64,000 nt of DNA from Shewanella sp. NIFS-20-20. GTDB taxonomy: Bacteria > Pseudomonadota > Gammaproteobacteria > Enterobacterales > Shewanellaceae. Positions 48,243 through 57,581 of the stretch are shown here, in pieces. Position 1 is the first letter of the stretch. Every line of letters starts with the position of its first letter. The notes beneath the pieces were generated by a model that saw only the letters and a list, made by a program, of their open reading frames with translations, ran no database searches and was not told the origin of the DNA. A program made the translations under genes and the position numbers. The stretch lies in NCBI RefSeq assembly GCF_019209865.1, contig NZ_JAHUTT010000001.1, forward strand, positions 62,001 through 126,000, in the 5' to 3' direction.

Positions 48243-48953
48243 ATGATGTTTTTAGATGAATTTTTTAATCAAAACGACGGCTTAATCTCAATCAACGCCG
48301 AGCAAGCCAGTTACTTTGCTAAGGCGATTGCCGGTGACTTCAATCCTATTCATGATATTGATGCTAAACGTTTTTGTGTTCCTGGGGATTTGTTGTTTGC
48401 CCTGTTATTGATGCAAAACGGCCTGCGCTCTCAGATGGATTTTCGCTTTGCTGATATGGTGGCGGCTAACAAAGCGCTGCGCTTACCGCCAGCGAGCGAT
48501 TGCATGCAAATTGTCGATGACAATGACAAGTTATTTTTACAGGCCGATGCGCGAGGTGAACTCAGCCAAAGCGCATCTCAAATCGAACAGTTTATTCGGC
48601 GTTATGTGGCGTTTTCTGGGCTTAACTTTGTTCATATCATGATGCCACTGATGCGTGAGCAGGGAGTGATGATCAATGCGGCTCGCCCTTTAGTGATCTA
48701 CGAGCGTATGGGGTTTAGCTTAAGCACGCTGGCATTTGATGAGGTCGAGTTATCGCTGGTTGATGCGCGTTTGTCCCATGAAGGTAAGCGTGGGCAAGTG
48801 GACATAGATTTTGCCATACATGCCGCAGGTCAGCTCGTGGGCAATGGCTATAAGCGATTATTACTTAGTGGCCTCAGACCCTTTGAAGAAGAGAGTGTCG
48901 CGGCCATGTGTGATGAATACGCCCGTCGCGCCAATCAATTTAATCCTAGCTAA
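48243..48953 (+). CDS. DUF3581 family protein, hotdog-like
   Basis: A 236-residue cytoplasmic protein that I recognise as the DUF3581 type found in Shewanella and Vibrio. The N-terminal part AGDFNPIHDIDAKRFCVPGDLLFALLLMQNG resembles the GDxNPIH and substrate-tunnel region of MaoC-like hydratases, so a hotdog fold acting on an acyl thioester is possible. That is inference. The ATG is doubled (48243 and 48246), and there is no clear Shine-Dalgarno. It appears monocistronic, and a strong hairpin follows. Confidence 0.7.
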   Translation: MMFLDEFFNQNDGLISINAEQASYFAKAIAGDFNPIHDIDAKRFCVPGDLLFALLLMQNGLRSQMDFRFADMVAANKALRLPPASDCMQIVDDNDKLFLQADARGELSQSASQIEQFIRRYVAFSGLNFVHIMMPLMREQGVMINAARPLVIYERMGFSLSTLAFDEVELSLVDARLSHEGKRGQVDIDFAIHAAGQLVGNGYKRLLLSGLRPFEEESVAAMCDEYARRANQFNPS

Positions 48954-48957
48954 CCCC

Positions 48958-48994
48958 ATGGGCGGATGGCGAGTCTGACTCGCCATCCGCCCAT
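48958..48994 (+). terminator. 17-bp hairpin after the DUF3581 gene
   Basis: A perfect 17-bp stem, ATGGGCGGATGGCGAGT/ACTCGCCATCCGCCCAT, with a CTG loop. There is no T run. It probably ends or stabilises the upstream mRNA. Confidence 0.6.
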
Positions 48995-49191
48995 CGTCAA
49001 TAAAAGCCAATAATTGCTGCCAAATACGGCAATTACCACCGCCTCATTTGCTTGGCAACTGGCTTTGGATTACCTTATTGACCTTTCTATCTGGATGACA
49101 GTTAATGTCATAAACCGCAACGGAATAAATTGGCAACCTAATCGCCATTTTATGTTTTGTGCCAGAGTTTGATGGCCATGCAAGGAATACC
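48995..49191. promoter_or_regulatory. Upstream region of the SMC-like operon
   Basis: About 200 gene-free bases that must contain the operon's promoter. A spaced palindrome, ATGACA (49095-49100) and TGTCAT (49106-49111), separated by GTTAA, lies about 85 bases before the first gene and may be an operator. Confidence 0.35.
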
Positions 49192-52100
49192 ATGTCGAGC
49201 CTAAATCGTATTATTTTAATTGACACTCATCTGCCGGGTGTCGTTGAGTTGGCCCTTGATGGCCACACCAATATTTGTGGTACCAATGCTTCGGGTAAAA
49301 CCACGCTGCAACGTTTGGTGCCGGTGTTTTATGGTGAATACCCTAGCCGAGTGGTGCCCTCGACCCGCGACAGTTTTGAGCGTTGGTATTTACCTAACGA
49401 AGCTAGCTATATCATTTATGAGTATCGCAAAAGCGATCAGCAGCTGTATCAGGCCATTTTATCTTCGGCTGGCGACGGCAAAGGGGTGAATTACCGCTTT
49501 GTGGCCACCGGCTTTAATTTTGAAGACTATGTCAAACAGCGCCAAGGCGATCACGTTATCTGCTATCCGGCTTCTGAGCTTGGGCGTCAGTTTAAGCGCC
49601 AAAATATTGCGGTTAGCAATTTGCTCAATACCCGTGAGTTTCGAGCCATTATTCAAAACGATCGCGCGCTGTTAAGCACTGGCTCAAACCGCCAAGAATT
49701 ACGTGCCTACGCCCGTCAGTTTGCGTTATGTGATCCCGAATTTTCGCTGCGCCACATTGAAAAACTGGCTAAAGCCGTGCATTCCAAAGAAGGTAAAATG
49801 GAAACGGTTAAGTCGATGGTGGCGGCGATTTTAGAAGAAGACGGGGTCAATCCTCCGAGTTCGCGTTTAAACCCGCAACGAGTCGAAGCTTGGATCCGTG
49901 AGAGCCAGCTAATTCAAGGGTTTGAACAAATTCGTCCCGAATTTGATAAGTTAGCCGATGAATTTGAACAGTTACAAGGCACCGAGTTAAGGCTGGCGAG
50001 CTTACATAAAGGCTATCGTCACGATGAAGGCCTAGAAGTGCAGCGCCAAGATCAAGCCTTGTTGGATTCTAAGGCCACGAATCTGGCATTAAAACAGCTC
50101 GATGAGCAATGGAAAGACAGCCGCGATGAACTCAACCTGGAATTATCGGCGGCTAAAGGTGATATCAATAAATTCGAGGACGAGCTCGATGCCATTGAAA
50201 ATCAATATCAAGCCTTTATGGACGCTGATATTGATGCTGCGAAAACGGCATTGGCCACCATTCCGCAATGGCGACAGGATCTGCAAGCGCTCAATGATCG
50301 TCACAAGCTGCAAACCGAAAAGCATCAAGATATCGAGGCGGCCTACAATGCTCGTCGCAGTGAGCTTGGCGAGCAGCTTAATCGTGAATTGGAAAAGCTC
50401 CATGCCGATGTCGATAGCTGCCGTGAGCAACGGGATGCACAAAAAGAACTGGCACGCAGCGAGCTTGAACAGATAGCGCAAGCCGGTCGCGACCTTGAAC
50501 AACAAGGCTTGGCTGGGTTCCATGAGCAAGAATACCAGCTCAAATTAGCCATGGCGGCGCACCAATTAAAAATTGATAGTGTCAGTTACACGGAAGCCGA
50601 AAAACTGGCACTGGCCGTGCTTGATGAACGGATTAGCCATGCCGATGAAGAGCAAGAGGTTTGCGCCGCCAAACTGGAGCGCCTGAGTGCCCAGGAGCGT
50701 AAGCTACGCAGCGAGCGTGACCGCGCCGATGATGGCTTACGACTGGCCAGCAAGCGCGTCAATGAAAAGCTCGCGGCCCTTGATGACATTAAGCATGTGT
50801 TGTTCCCTGAATCCCATACCTTGCTGGAGTATTTACGCCGTGAAGCGCCAGGCTGGGAGTCCGGTCTAGGTAAGGTGATAGCCCCTGAGTTATTGCACCG
50901 CACCGATCTTCGCCCAGTGCGCAGCCATGAAGACAATCAAGAATTATTCGGCTTAAGTCTCGATTTAAAAAGCTTAGATATCCCAGCTTATGCTGCATCA
51001 GAGCAAGAATTACGCTTGCAATTACAGCAAGGGCAAGATGCCCACAGCGCCGCTCAAGCGGTGCAGCAGCAAGCCGAAGATCTGCTGGTGGCAAGTAATG
51101 CTGCCCTAGATAACTTGGCTAAAGAGTTAACTCAGGCGCGCGCTCATAATCAGCACAGTCGCGAAGAGTTGCGCCGTTTACTTGATGAAAAACGCACCTT
51201 ACAGGCACAAGTGAATACCGCGCTGGCAGAGCGCAAGCAGCAAGCGGGTAAGCAACTCGTAATTTTGCAAGCTGAAATCAAGCAGTTAGCTTCTGATAAG
51301 CAAGAGTGGCAACAACAGCACCAAAGCGATGTGATGGACAATCGCATGGAGAAGACGGCTTTTTGGCAAGAGATCATCGGTGCTATTGAGTTAACCTTAA
51401 CCCAGCAGCAACAGCAGATCAGTCATCGTCGTCAGCACGCCAAGAGTGAACTACAAGCCTGCGAAACTTGGTATAAGAATGAGTTGAAATCGCGCGGTAT
51501 CGATGAAGATCAAATCTTAGATCTCAAGCGCCAAATCAAAGCGATTGAAACGCAAATTGTCGCGGCGGAGCAAGGCCGAAGCCAAGTGTTACGTTACGAT
51601 GATTGGTATCAACACAGCTGGCGTCAACGTAAGCCGAAATTGCAGGCGCAACTGACCGAAGTTAAGGCCAGCTATGCCACATTTGAGCAGCAATTAAAAA
51701 CCAAAATGCAGGCGGTAAAAAATCATCGAGCCGAGCTCGAAGCCGATAAACGCCAATCTGACAATATTCAGGTCGAAGCGTCTGAAAACTTGACCAAGCT
51801 GCGGTCATTGTTGCGTAAGCTGGCGGATATTAAGTTGCCAAGCAATCAAGATGAGGCGGCGGGCAGTATCTCTGAGCGCCTGCGTCAAGGCGATGAGTTG
51901 CTGCTAAAGCGGGAAAGTTTGCTGAACTCAGTAAAACAATATGTCGATCATTTTGATAGCGTGATTGTTAGTAAATCAGGCTCTAGCCTTGCCGAAACAT
52001 GGGAGCGTGCCCGCAGCGATGCCACCTTAGTCACCGACAAGGGGATCCGCTTGTTGGACTACCGTAAACTCGTGCCGGCTTTAGCGCAGTTACTGAATGT

Positions 52101-52866
52101 GATGGTGCCGCAATCTATTACGGCGCTGCGGGAGCAAGGTCGTATTTTTGGGGTCGATTTAACGGCCTATTACGACGTTCTGGCCGATATTGATCGCCGT
52201 ATCGCCAGTCAAAGTGCGCGGATCACCCGTGAAGTGGGTGAAGAGTTGTTCCTCGATGGGGTCTCTGAGTCTGCCGTTCGTATTCGCTCGCGCATCAGTG
52301 AACTTGAGTTCTGGCCTGAACTTGAGCAATTTGTTAAAGCATTCCATCAATGGCAAGCCGAAGGGTTTAGTGGGCTGCCGGATGAAGATTATGTTAATAG
52401 CATGCGGCGTGCGCTCGACATTATTGGTCGCAGTGCCTTGACGGGCGGTGTGGCCAAGTTGCTGGAAATCGAATTACGCCTCAAAGAAGGTAACTCGGAT
52501 TTGATTATTCGTACCGACCGACAGCTCAATGAATCCTCGAGTCACGGCATGGCGTATTTGATCTTATGTAAGTTTCTACTGGCCTTTACACGTCTGTTGC
52601 GTGGTCCAGCCGAGGTTACTGTGCACTGGCCGATTGATGAACTTGGCACCTTGCACCATAACAATGTCAAAAAGATCTTTGATGCTTGTGAGAACAATAA
52701 TATTAGCGTGTTGGGAGCCTTCCCAAATCCTGAGTCTGAGGTGCTTAGCCTGTTTGCGAATCGTTATATCATCAATAAGCAAACCCGAAAGCTGCAAGTG
52801 GTAAAACCCAAGATTAATCCCTTGGCAGAGAAACTGAAGGCCTTGGCCACAAAAGAGGTGGTGTAA
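49192..52866 (+). CDS. SMC/MukB-like ATPase of a putative condensin-type complex
   Basis: A 1224-residue ATPase with SMC architecture. The N-terminal head has Walker A GTNASGKTT (residues 30-38). Very long coiled coils (rich in Gln, Glu, Lys and Ala) run from about 265 and again up to about 1000. A globular hinge-like segment sits at about 535-600. The C-terminal head carries a signature-like stretch ESSSHGMAYL (about 1113) and a Walker B VHWPIDELGTL (about 1143). The length and P-loop resemble the DUF3584 group and MukB/MksB/JetC ATPases. ATG 49192 with AAGGA upstream is preferred over 49159. It overlaps the next gene by one base (TAATG). I read it as an MksB-like subunit in chromosome organisation or defence. 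Confidence 0.8.
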   Translation: MSSLNRIILIDTHLPGVVELALDGHTNICGTNASGKTTLQRLVPVFYGEYPSRVVPSTRDSFERWYLPNEASYIIYEYRKSDQQLYQAILSSAGDGKGVNYRFVATGFNFEDYVKQRQGDHVICYPASELGRQFKRQNIAVSNLLNTREFRAIIQNDRALLSTGSNRQELRAYARQFALCDPEFSLRHIEKLAKAVHSKEGKMETVKSMVAAILEEDGVNPPSSRLNPQRVEAWIRESQLIQGFEQIRPEFDKLADEFEQLQGTELRLASLHKGYRHDEGLEVQRQDQALLDSKATNLALKQLDEQWKDSRDELNLELSAAKGDINKFEDELDAIENQYQAFMDADIDAAKTALATIPQWRQDLQALNDRHKLQTEKHQDIEAAYNARRSELGEQLNRELEKLHADVDSCREQRDAQKELARSELEQIAQAGRDLEQQGLAGFHEQEYQLKLAMAAHQLKIDSVSYTEAEKLALAVLDERISHADEEQEVCAAKLERLSAQERKLRSERDRADDGLRLASKRVNEKLAALDDIKHVLFPESHTLLEYLRREAPGWESGLGKVIAPELLHRTDLRPVRSHEDNQELFGLSLDLKSLDIPAYAASEQELRLQLQQGQDAHSAAQAVQQQAEDLLVASNAALDNLAKELTQARAHNQHSREELRRLLDEKRTLQAQVNTALAERKQQAGKQLVILQAEIKQLASDKQEWQQQHQSDVMDNRMEKTAFWQEIIGAIELTLTQQQQQISHRRQHAKSELQACETWYKNELKSRGIDEDQILDLKRQIKAIETQIVAAEQGRSQVLRYDDWYQHSWRQRKPKLQAQLTEVKASYATFEQQLKTKMQAVKNHRAELEADKRQSDNIQVEASENLTKLRSLLRKLADIKLPSNQDEAAGSISERLRQGDELLLKRESLLNSVKQYVDHFDSVIVSKSGSSLAETWERARSDATLVTDKGIRLLDYRKLVPALAQLLNVMVPQSITALREQGRIFGVDLTAYYDVLADIDRRIASQSARITREVGEELFLDGVSESAVRIRSRISELEFWPELEQFVKAFHQWQAEGFSGLPDEDYVNSMRRALDIIGRSALTGGVAKLLEIELRLKEGNSDLIIRTDRQLNESSSHGMAYLILCKFLLAFTRLLRGPAEVTVHWPIDELGTLHHNNVKKIFDACENNNISVLGAFPNPESEVLSLFANRYIINKQTRKLQVVKPKINPLAEKLKALATKEVV

Positions 52867-53513
52867 TGGATCAAGTCACATTGATGGCGAGTCAAAGCGA
52901 GTTAGTTGAGCGGTTACTTCAAGGTGAGTTTATCTGCCGTACCAGTGGTGAAGAGCAATGGCGCGCATTGAAAAGTGCCGCCAATCGCGAACAGATAGAG
53001 CACTATCTCAATCAGTTAAATCGCACCTTGTGTAGTGCCTCTGAAGGGGAAGTGTTTTTTTGCGGTTACCTGCAATTAGGTGAGAATGAGCGCAAAGTGA
53101 TTTCGGCGCAGTTTAAAGAGATCTGTCAAGCGCTTATCCCTATGGTGGAATGGTTAGTGTTAATGCAAGAGGCCTCTGGCCAAGACGCCTCACTCGTTGA
53201 AGGTTCGGCGCTGCGCTTACCAGAATTGCAAACACGCATTGAAGATACGCCGGCCCTGCGTGAGCAGCTGACTCAAGTCAGCCAATATCGCTTGTTTGGC
53301 TCGACCTCGACCAATGTTGATGCACAGATTAAGTTAGTGTTTAAACGCTTAGTGGAACTGGGCTATTTACTTAAACCAAACCCAGAGAAGCAAATTTACA
53401 TCGCCACAGGTAAAGTCGACTACCTCTATGAGGTGATCCGCTTTATCGACGAAACCGAAGGGCTGCAATTGGAGGCGCAAGCTGAAACCGCGACCCAGAG
53501 GGATTTGCTATGA
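52866..53513 (+). CDS. MksE/JetB-like small partner of the SMC-like ATPase
   Basis: A 215-residue acidic cytoplasmic protein. It is mostly helical, and its C-terminal half (about 120-195) looks like a winged helix (VFKRLVELGYLLKPNPEKQIYIATGKVDYLYEVIRFID). Size, position and coupling to the ATPase gene (TAATG overlap) fit the MukE/MksE/JetB role, which binds the kleisin. No sequence motif proves this. Its stop overlaps the first of two alternative downstream starts. Confidence 0.6.
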   Translation: MDQVTLMASQSELVERLLQGEFICRTSGEEQWRALKSAANREQIEHYLNQLNRTLCSASEGEVFFCGYLQLGENERKVISAQFKEICQALIPMVEWLVLMQEASGQDASLVEGSALRLPELQTRIEDTPALREQLTQVSQYRLFGSTSTNVDAQIKLVFKRLVELGYLLKPNPEKQIYIATGKVDYLYEVIRFIDETEGLQLEAQAETATQRDLL

Positions 53514-53581
53514 GCATGAGTTTACATCGGCTTGGGGAGATAAGCTGGCTTGATGTTGCGCCTCAGAGGAGTTTGCTATGA
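53510..53581 (+). CDS. 23-codon relay ORF formed by a duplicated gene junction
   Basis: The junction before the third gene is duplicated. ATG 53510 overlaps the MksE-like stop and opens a 23-codon ORF (MSMSLHRLGEISWLDVAPQR, then SLL). Its TGA at 53579-53581 overlaps the MksF-like ATG 53578. Both ends use ATGA coupling. The sequences around the two ATGs (AGAGG...TTTGCTATGAGC...TTTACATC) are near copies 68 bases apart. It is probably a coupling relay rather than a functional peptide. Confidence 0.45.
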   Translation: MSMSLHRLGEISWLDVAPQRSLL

Positions 53582-54798
53582 GCACCAATTTACATCAAGC
53601 CGGGGTTAAGTTGCTTAAGCAACTTGGCCGCCACAGTGATGTGATCATGGATGTGTATTTGGCGGGCTCCTTGACCGATGGCCAACATGATCCTACGGTC
53701 ATCGACAAGTTGCAAAAGGCTGGGATCCTATGGCGACCGGAGCCGCAAGAGCCGCTGCGTTTAAAGCGCACCTTGCGCGCCCTGTTAGAGGAAGGTCTCA
53801 GCGATGAGCGCAATCGCCAAATTGACGCCAATGTTGGCTCGGCGCTCGCGACTATCAAGACCTTAGCCGAGCATTATAAAGAAGCGCGTCACCATTTGGA
53901 TTTTAGCGCCGCCGAAGCTTATCTTAATGACTTAAATGAGCATGTGTTCAGTTTTACCGAAGGCTTGCGTTACGCGATTCGCGTGCTCTGGAGTCGGATC
54001 AATAACGAGTTTGGTTACGTCGGTTCGATTAGCGCCAAAATTCGTGAGAATGAATTGGCCCAGAGTCAGGTGACCGAATTGCTCAATGGCCTTGCTATGT
54101 TCCATTTTGATGAGCTGGCCAATATTGCCGGAGATATTCGCGAGCTGAGACGTTTGCTGGTTACCAGCTTGCAAGATCAAATGAGTTATTGTGCTCAAGA
54201 GTTGTCGGTAGTCCAGGGGCGATTACTCGAATTGCTGGGCCGATTTAGACAAATTCAAGGCCGTACTCGGTTATTAAAAGGCTGGTTGTTACACACGGAT
54301 TTGCATCCTGATTATCAGGTCGAAAATCATGTGGCTCATCAACAAATATCCAGTTTGTTTAATCGTGCCGATGCCATTCTGGCGCCGGCTCATGTGGATG
54401 TACATAACAGTCTTCATGAAACCGAATTGCTTGAGTTAGTGGCTAAGATTAAAAGCATTAGTCATTTAACTGCAGCCGATAAACCACTAGCCGAGCCACA
54501 ATTACTGTCGCTCAGTGCCAACGATGATTTTGCCATCGAGGATGACCCGCTGAAGTTAGCGGTTGAACAATATTTTATGGCGGTGATTGAGTCGGGCTCG
54601 CGTCAATCGGCGCTTGAATATCTTGAGCAGCAGCAACTCCCTTGGCCTAGCGAAAATTGGTTATATCAGGTGATCTGTGGCTATGATGGGCTCGTAGAAG
54701 AGTATCGCCAATTTTTCGAGCTTGAGCCCATCGGTGAGGATCATCCCGTCTATAGCGGTAACTTTATTATTCGTGATGTCGAGCTATGGCTCGCCTAA
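53578..54798 (+). CDS. MksF/JetA-like kleisin candidate of the SMC-like complex
   Basis: A 406-residue cytoplasmic protein. An N-terminal winged-helix-like region (about 1-75: LLKQLGRHSDVIMDVYLAGSL and LQKAGILWRP) precedes a long helical middle (about 80-260) and a variable C-terminal part ending in a short beta-like tail. The layout fits kleisins MukF/MksF/JetA, which bridge the ATPase heads. It is the last gene of the operon. A terminator follows, and the next gene is an unrelated transporter, so no JetD/MksG nuclease is adjacent. The assignment rests on context and shape. Confidence 0.6.
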   Translation: MSTNLHQAGVKLLKQLGRHSDVIMDVYLAGSLTDGQHDPTVIDKLQKAGILWRPEPQEPLRLKRTLRALLEEGLSDERNRQIDANVGSALATIKTLAEHYKEARHHLDFSAAEAYLNDLNEHVFSFTEGLRYAIRVLWSRINNEFGYVGSISAKIRENELAQSQVTELLNGLAMFHFDELANIAGDIRELRRLLVTSLQDQMSYCAQELSVVQGRLLELLGRFRQIQGRTRLLKGWLLHTDLHPDYQVENHVAHQQISSLFNRADAILAPAHVDVHNSLHETELLELVAKIKSISHLTAADKPLAEPQLLSLSANDDFAIEDDPLKLAVEQYFMAVIESGSRQSALEYLEQQQLPWPSENWLYQVICGYDGLVEEYRQFFELEPIGEDHPVYSGNFIIRDVELWLA

Positions 54799-54828
54799 AC
54801 GCCATCGTGTACTGTAATTTGTCTCAAT

Positions 54829-54853
54829 AATGCAGCCTTAGGCTGCATTTTTT
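54829..54853 (+). terminator. Rho-independent terminator of the SMC-like operon
   Basis: The stem AATGCAGCC/GGCTGCATT with a TTA loop is followed by a T run. Confidence 0.88.
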
Positions 54854-55282
54854 GTCTAGATGATCTCCCTTGCTGCTCAGCTAATCTTTTGCTCGCACGC
54901 TTATTTTTGCTGATTATTTGGTGTTATATCCTGTCGGCTCAGCTTATTGCAGAGTAAGTCACTGATTTGGTTTAAGCTGTTGTTCTTGTTATGTTTTACT
55001 AATGTTATTTAAGTAAAAGTTTAGATTATCTATAAAATTATTGGTGTACATTATTGTCTTTTAAAAACAATGGTTTGCGCCATTTCGCTGAAAATGGCTT
55101 CCGAGATAAATGCTTTGTTATTGGATTTGCGAGTTGATATTTATGCCAGCATGTTTCACTATCCCAAGCAGTAATCCAGCCAAACTGAGTTAAGACGCTG
55201 TTTATACGGCGCCTATTCAGGGGTGATGACGGATAAAAATACAATTATAAATACGCATTCACGTATGTGGGGAAGAGGTTTT
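54854..55282. other. Gene-free AT-rich region upstream of the symporter gene
   Basis: About 430 bases with no credible gene. A 68-codon minus-strand ORF (55038-55244) has no family features. It should hold the symporter promoter. I saw no clear regulatory palindrome. Confidence 0.5.
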
Positions 55283-56527
55283 ATGGGTAGTCGTTCCTTG
55301 TCAGTCCGCATTTTTATCGGCCTAGTTGTTGGCTTAATCTTAGGCTCGATAGTGCAATATTTTTTGAGTGATATTGCTTTCTTTGGCGACAATTTGCTGG
55401 CCTTTTTCAGTGGTATTGGCACCATGTTCGTGAATATGATCATGATGTTGGTCGTGCCGCTCGTGTTTATCAGTATTGTGTGTGGCGTGTGCGAGCTGCA
55501 AGATCTTAAAAGTTTTGGTCGCTTAGGCACTAAAACCTTTGGTTTCTATATTATCAATACCTTGTTATCAATTGCCGCGGCCTTTTCGGTGGTGTTGTTG
55601 CTCAACCCAGGTTCAGGTGTCGATATGCGCAGTGGTGCCGAGGTGACATTGGCCGCGACTGAACTGCCTAACTTAATGAATCTACTCGTCGACATTGTGC
55701 CGCGCAATCCGGTTGCAGCCTTTGCTTCGGCGAATATGCTCCAAATTATCTTTATGGCACTGCTGCTGGGTGGGGTCATGAAGTCGATGGGCGCGACAGT
55801 AGCGTCAGCGGTCACTGGCTTTCAAGCGGCCAACAAGATCATGATGAAGCTGATCTCGGTGGTGATGTCGCTCGCCCCCATCGGTGTCTTTGCTTTAATG
55901 TTTAAGTTGGGCGCCACCTTAGAGGCGGCAGTGTTTTTAAGCGTGTTGCAATACTTGTTATTGATCATCGGCCTATTGGTGTTGTGGGTGTTTGTGGTTT
56001 ACCCAACCGCCGTGGGTATCTTTACGCCTATCAGCGCGGCAAAATTTAGAAAGCAAACCCAAGAGCAAGTGCTGTTCTCATTATCGACCGCTAGCTCTAA
56101 CGCCACCATCCCAGTGACCATGCGCACCTTAACCGAAAAGCTTGGGGTGAACCGTGCGGTAGCAGGGTTCGGGGTGCCACTGGGTGCCACCATGAATATG
56201 GGCGGGGTATCGATTTACATCACAGTGGCGATTTTCTTTATTGCCAATGCGTTTGGTATGCCCATTACGTGGGAGCAAGTACCGACGGTACTGTTTAGTA
56301 TCTTCCTATTATCCGTTGGCGCCGGCGGCGTACCTGGCGGTGGTATGGTGATGATTGGGGTGCTGATTCATCAAATGGGGTTGCCGATAGAGGCTTTTGC
56401 CTTGGTGGCGGCACTCGACCGTTTGATTGATATGATTTTAACCTCATGCAATGTGGTGGGAGATACGGCGGTGTTGACCATCGTCGATCAAACCGAAAAA
56501 CAGCATGAGCCGCAGGCTGCTGCATAA
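55283..56527 (+). CDS. Dicarboxylate/amino acid:cation symporter (DAACS family)
   Basis: A 414-residue inner-membrane transporter of the GltP/DctA family. Diagnostic features are the Ser-rich re-entrant loop SLSTASSNATIPVT, the motif GVPLGATMNMGGVSIY and the segment SVGAGGVPGGGMVMIGVL. It imports glutamate, aspartate or C4-dicarboxylates with Na+ or H+. ATG 55283 (MGSRSLSVRIFIG), with AGAGG upstream, is preferred because the 20 residues added by the earlier GTG/ATG (55223/55226) look non-homologous. Exact substrate is unknown. Confidence 0.9.
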   Translation: MGSRSLSVRIFIGLVVGLILGSIVQYFLSDIAFFGDNLLAFFSGIGTMFVNMIMMLVVPLVFISIVCGVCELQDLKSFGRLGTKTFGFYIINTLLSIAAAFSVVLLLNPGSGVDMRSGAEVTLAATELPNLMNLLVDIVPRNPVAAFASANMLQIIFMALLLGGVMKSMGATVASAVTGFQAANKIMMKLISVVMSLAPIGVFALMFKLGATLEAAVFLSVLQYLLLIIGLLVLWVFVVYPTAVGIFTPISAAKFRKQTQEQVLFSLSTASSNATIPVTMRTLTEKLGVNRAVAGFGVPLGATMNMGGVSIYITVAIFFIANAFGMPITWEQVPTVLFSIFLLSVGAGGVPGGGMVMIGVLIHQMGLPIEAFALVAALDRLIDMILTSCNVVGDTAVLTIVDQTEKQHEPQAAA

Positions 56528-56540
56528 GGGATTCTGCCAT

Positions 56541-56570
56541 AAAAAAATCCGGTCATTACCGGATTTTTTT
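56541..56570. terminator. Bidirectional terminator between the symporter gene and fbp
   Basis: The stem AAAAATCCGGT/ACCGGATTTTT with a CATT loop has A and T tracts on either side and lies between convergent genes. Confidence 0.9.
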
Positions 56571-56588
56571 ATGGCAAATTATCTGCGA

Positions 56589-57581
56589 TTAGCACTCAGG
56601 CTCTTGATCATCATAATGCTGACCGTGGTACTCAAGGCAGGCATTCACTTCGTTAGCTGAACCTAAAATGACGGCCACGCGTTGATGAATATGCTCGGGT
56701 GCTATATCTAAAATGGCTTCATAACCGGTGGAGGCAACTCCGCCAGCTTGCTCTACTAATAAGGCCATTGGATTGGCTTCGTACATGAGGCGGAGTTTAA
56801 ACGGCTTGTTGGGATCTTTATGATCGCTTGGGTAGGTAAAAATACCGCCGCGGCACAAGACCCGATGAACATCACCTACCATGGCGGCAATCCAACGCAT
56901 ATTAAAATTACGTGCACGTGGGCCTAAGGTACCTAGCAATAAGTCACTAATGTAACTTTGCATCGGCGCTTCCCAAAAACGCTGGTTTGACATATTGATG
57001 GCAAATTCGCTGGTGTCTGGGCTGATGCTCATGGCGGGGTTAGTCAGTAAGAACTCTTGACTGTTAGGATCCAAAGTAAACAATTGCACTCCCTGACCTG
57101 TGGTTAAGGCGAGCATGGTCGATGGACCGTAAAGCACATAGCCTGCGGCAACTTGATCGCGACCTGGCTGCAAAAAGCTTTGCTGATCGGCCTTGCCTTC
57201 AGGGGCCGGTAACACAGAGAAAATCGTGCCAACCAATGAATTGATATCGATGTTTGATGAGCCATCGAGAGGGTCGAAACATACCAAATAGGAGCCGTCG
57301 CTATTTAATACCACGATCTCATCTTCTTCTTCTGACGCCAATGCTTTCACTTGGCTATCTATCGCCAGCGCTTGCTTGAGCATGTCGTTGGTAATGATAT
57401 CGAGCTTTTTCTGGGTCTCTCCCTGTACATTTTCTTGCTCAGTCGCTCCAAGCACGCCAGCTAAGGCCCCGTGTCTTACGGCTTGACTGATGTCTTTGGC
57501 ACTATTCGCTAAGGTATGTATGACTTGCGTCAAAGAAGCACTGAGTTGCTGGGTCGATAGCACTTGAGCCAAGGTTTGCAT
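56589..57581 (-). CDS. fbp: Class I fructose-1,6-bisphosphatase
   Basis: A 330-residue gluconeogenic enzyme that hydrolyses fructose-1,6-bisphosphate to fructose-6-phosphate. The metal-binding motif [10 protein letters not shown] and the upstream ASEEEDE are diagnostic of class I FBPases, and the length matches E. coli Fbp. AGGA precedes the ATG. It appears monocistronic. Confidence 0.97.
   Translation of the reverse strand: MQTLAQVLSTQQLSASLTQVIHTLANSAKDISQAVRHGALAGVLGATEQENVQGETQKKLDIITNDMLKQALAIDSQVKALASEEEDEIVVLNSDGSYLVCFDPLDGSSNIDINSLVGTIFSVLPAPEGKADQQSFLQPGRDQVAAGYVLYGPSTMLALTTGQGVQLFTLDPNSQEFLLTNPAMSISPDTSEFAINMSNQRFWEAPMQSYISDLLLGTLGPRARNFNMRWIAAMVGDVHRVLCRGGIFTYPSDHKDPNKPFKLRLMYEANPMALLVEQAGGVASTGYEAILDIAPEHIHQRVAVILGSANEVNACLEYHGQHYDDQEPEC

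Noticed and set aside
49192-54798. A full Wadjet (JetABCD) defence system
   Set aside because: No JetD/MksG-like nuclease gene is adjacent: the operon ends in a terminator and a transporter gene follows.
55038-55244. A 68-codon minus-strand ORF in the gap before the symporter gene
   Set aside because: It has no recognisable motif and overlaps the symporter leader, so it is likely chance.
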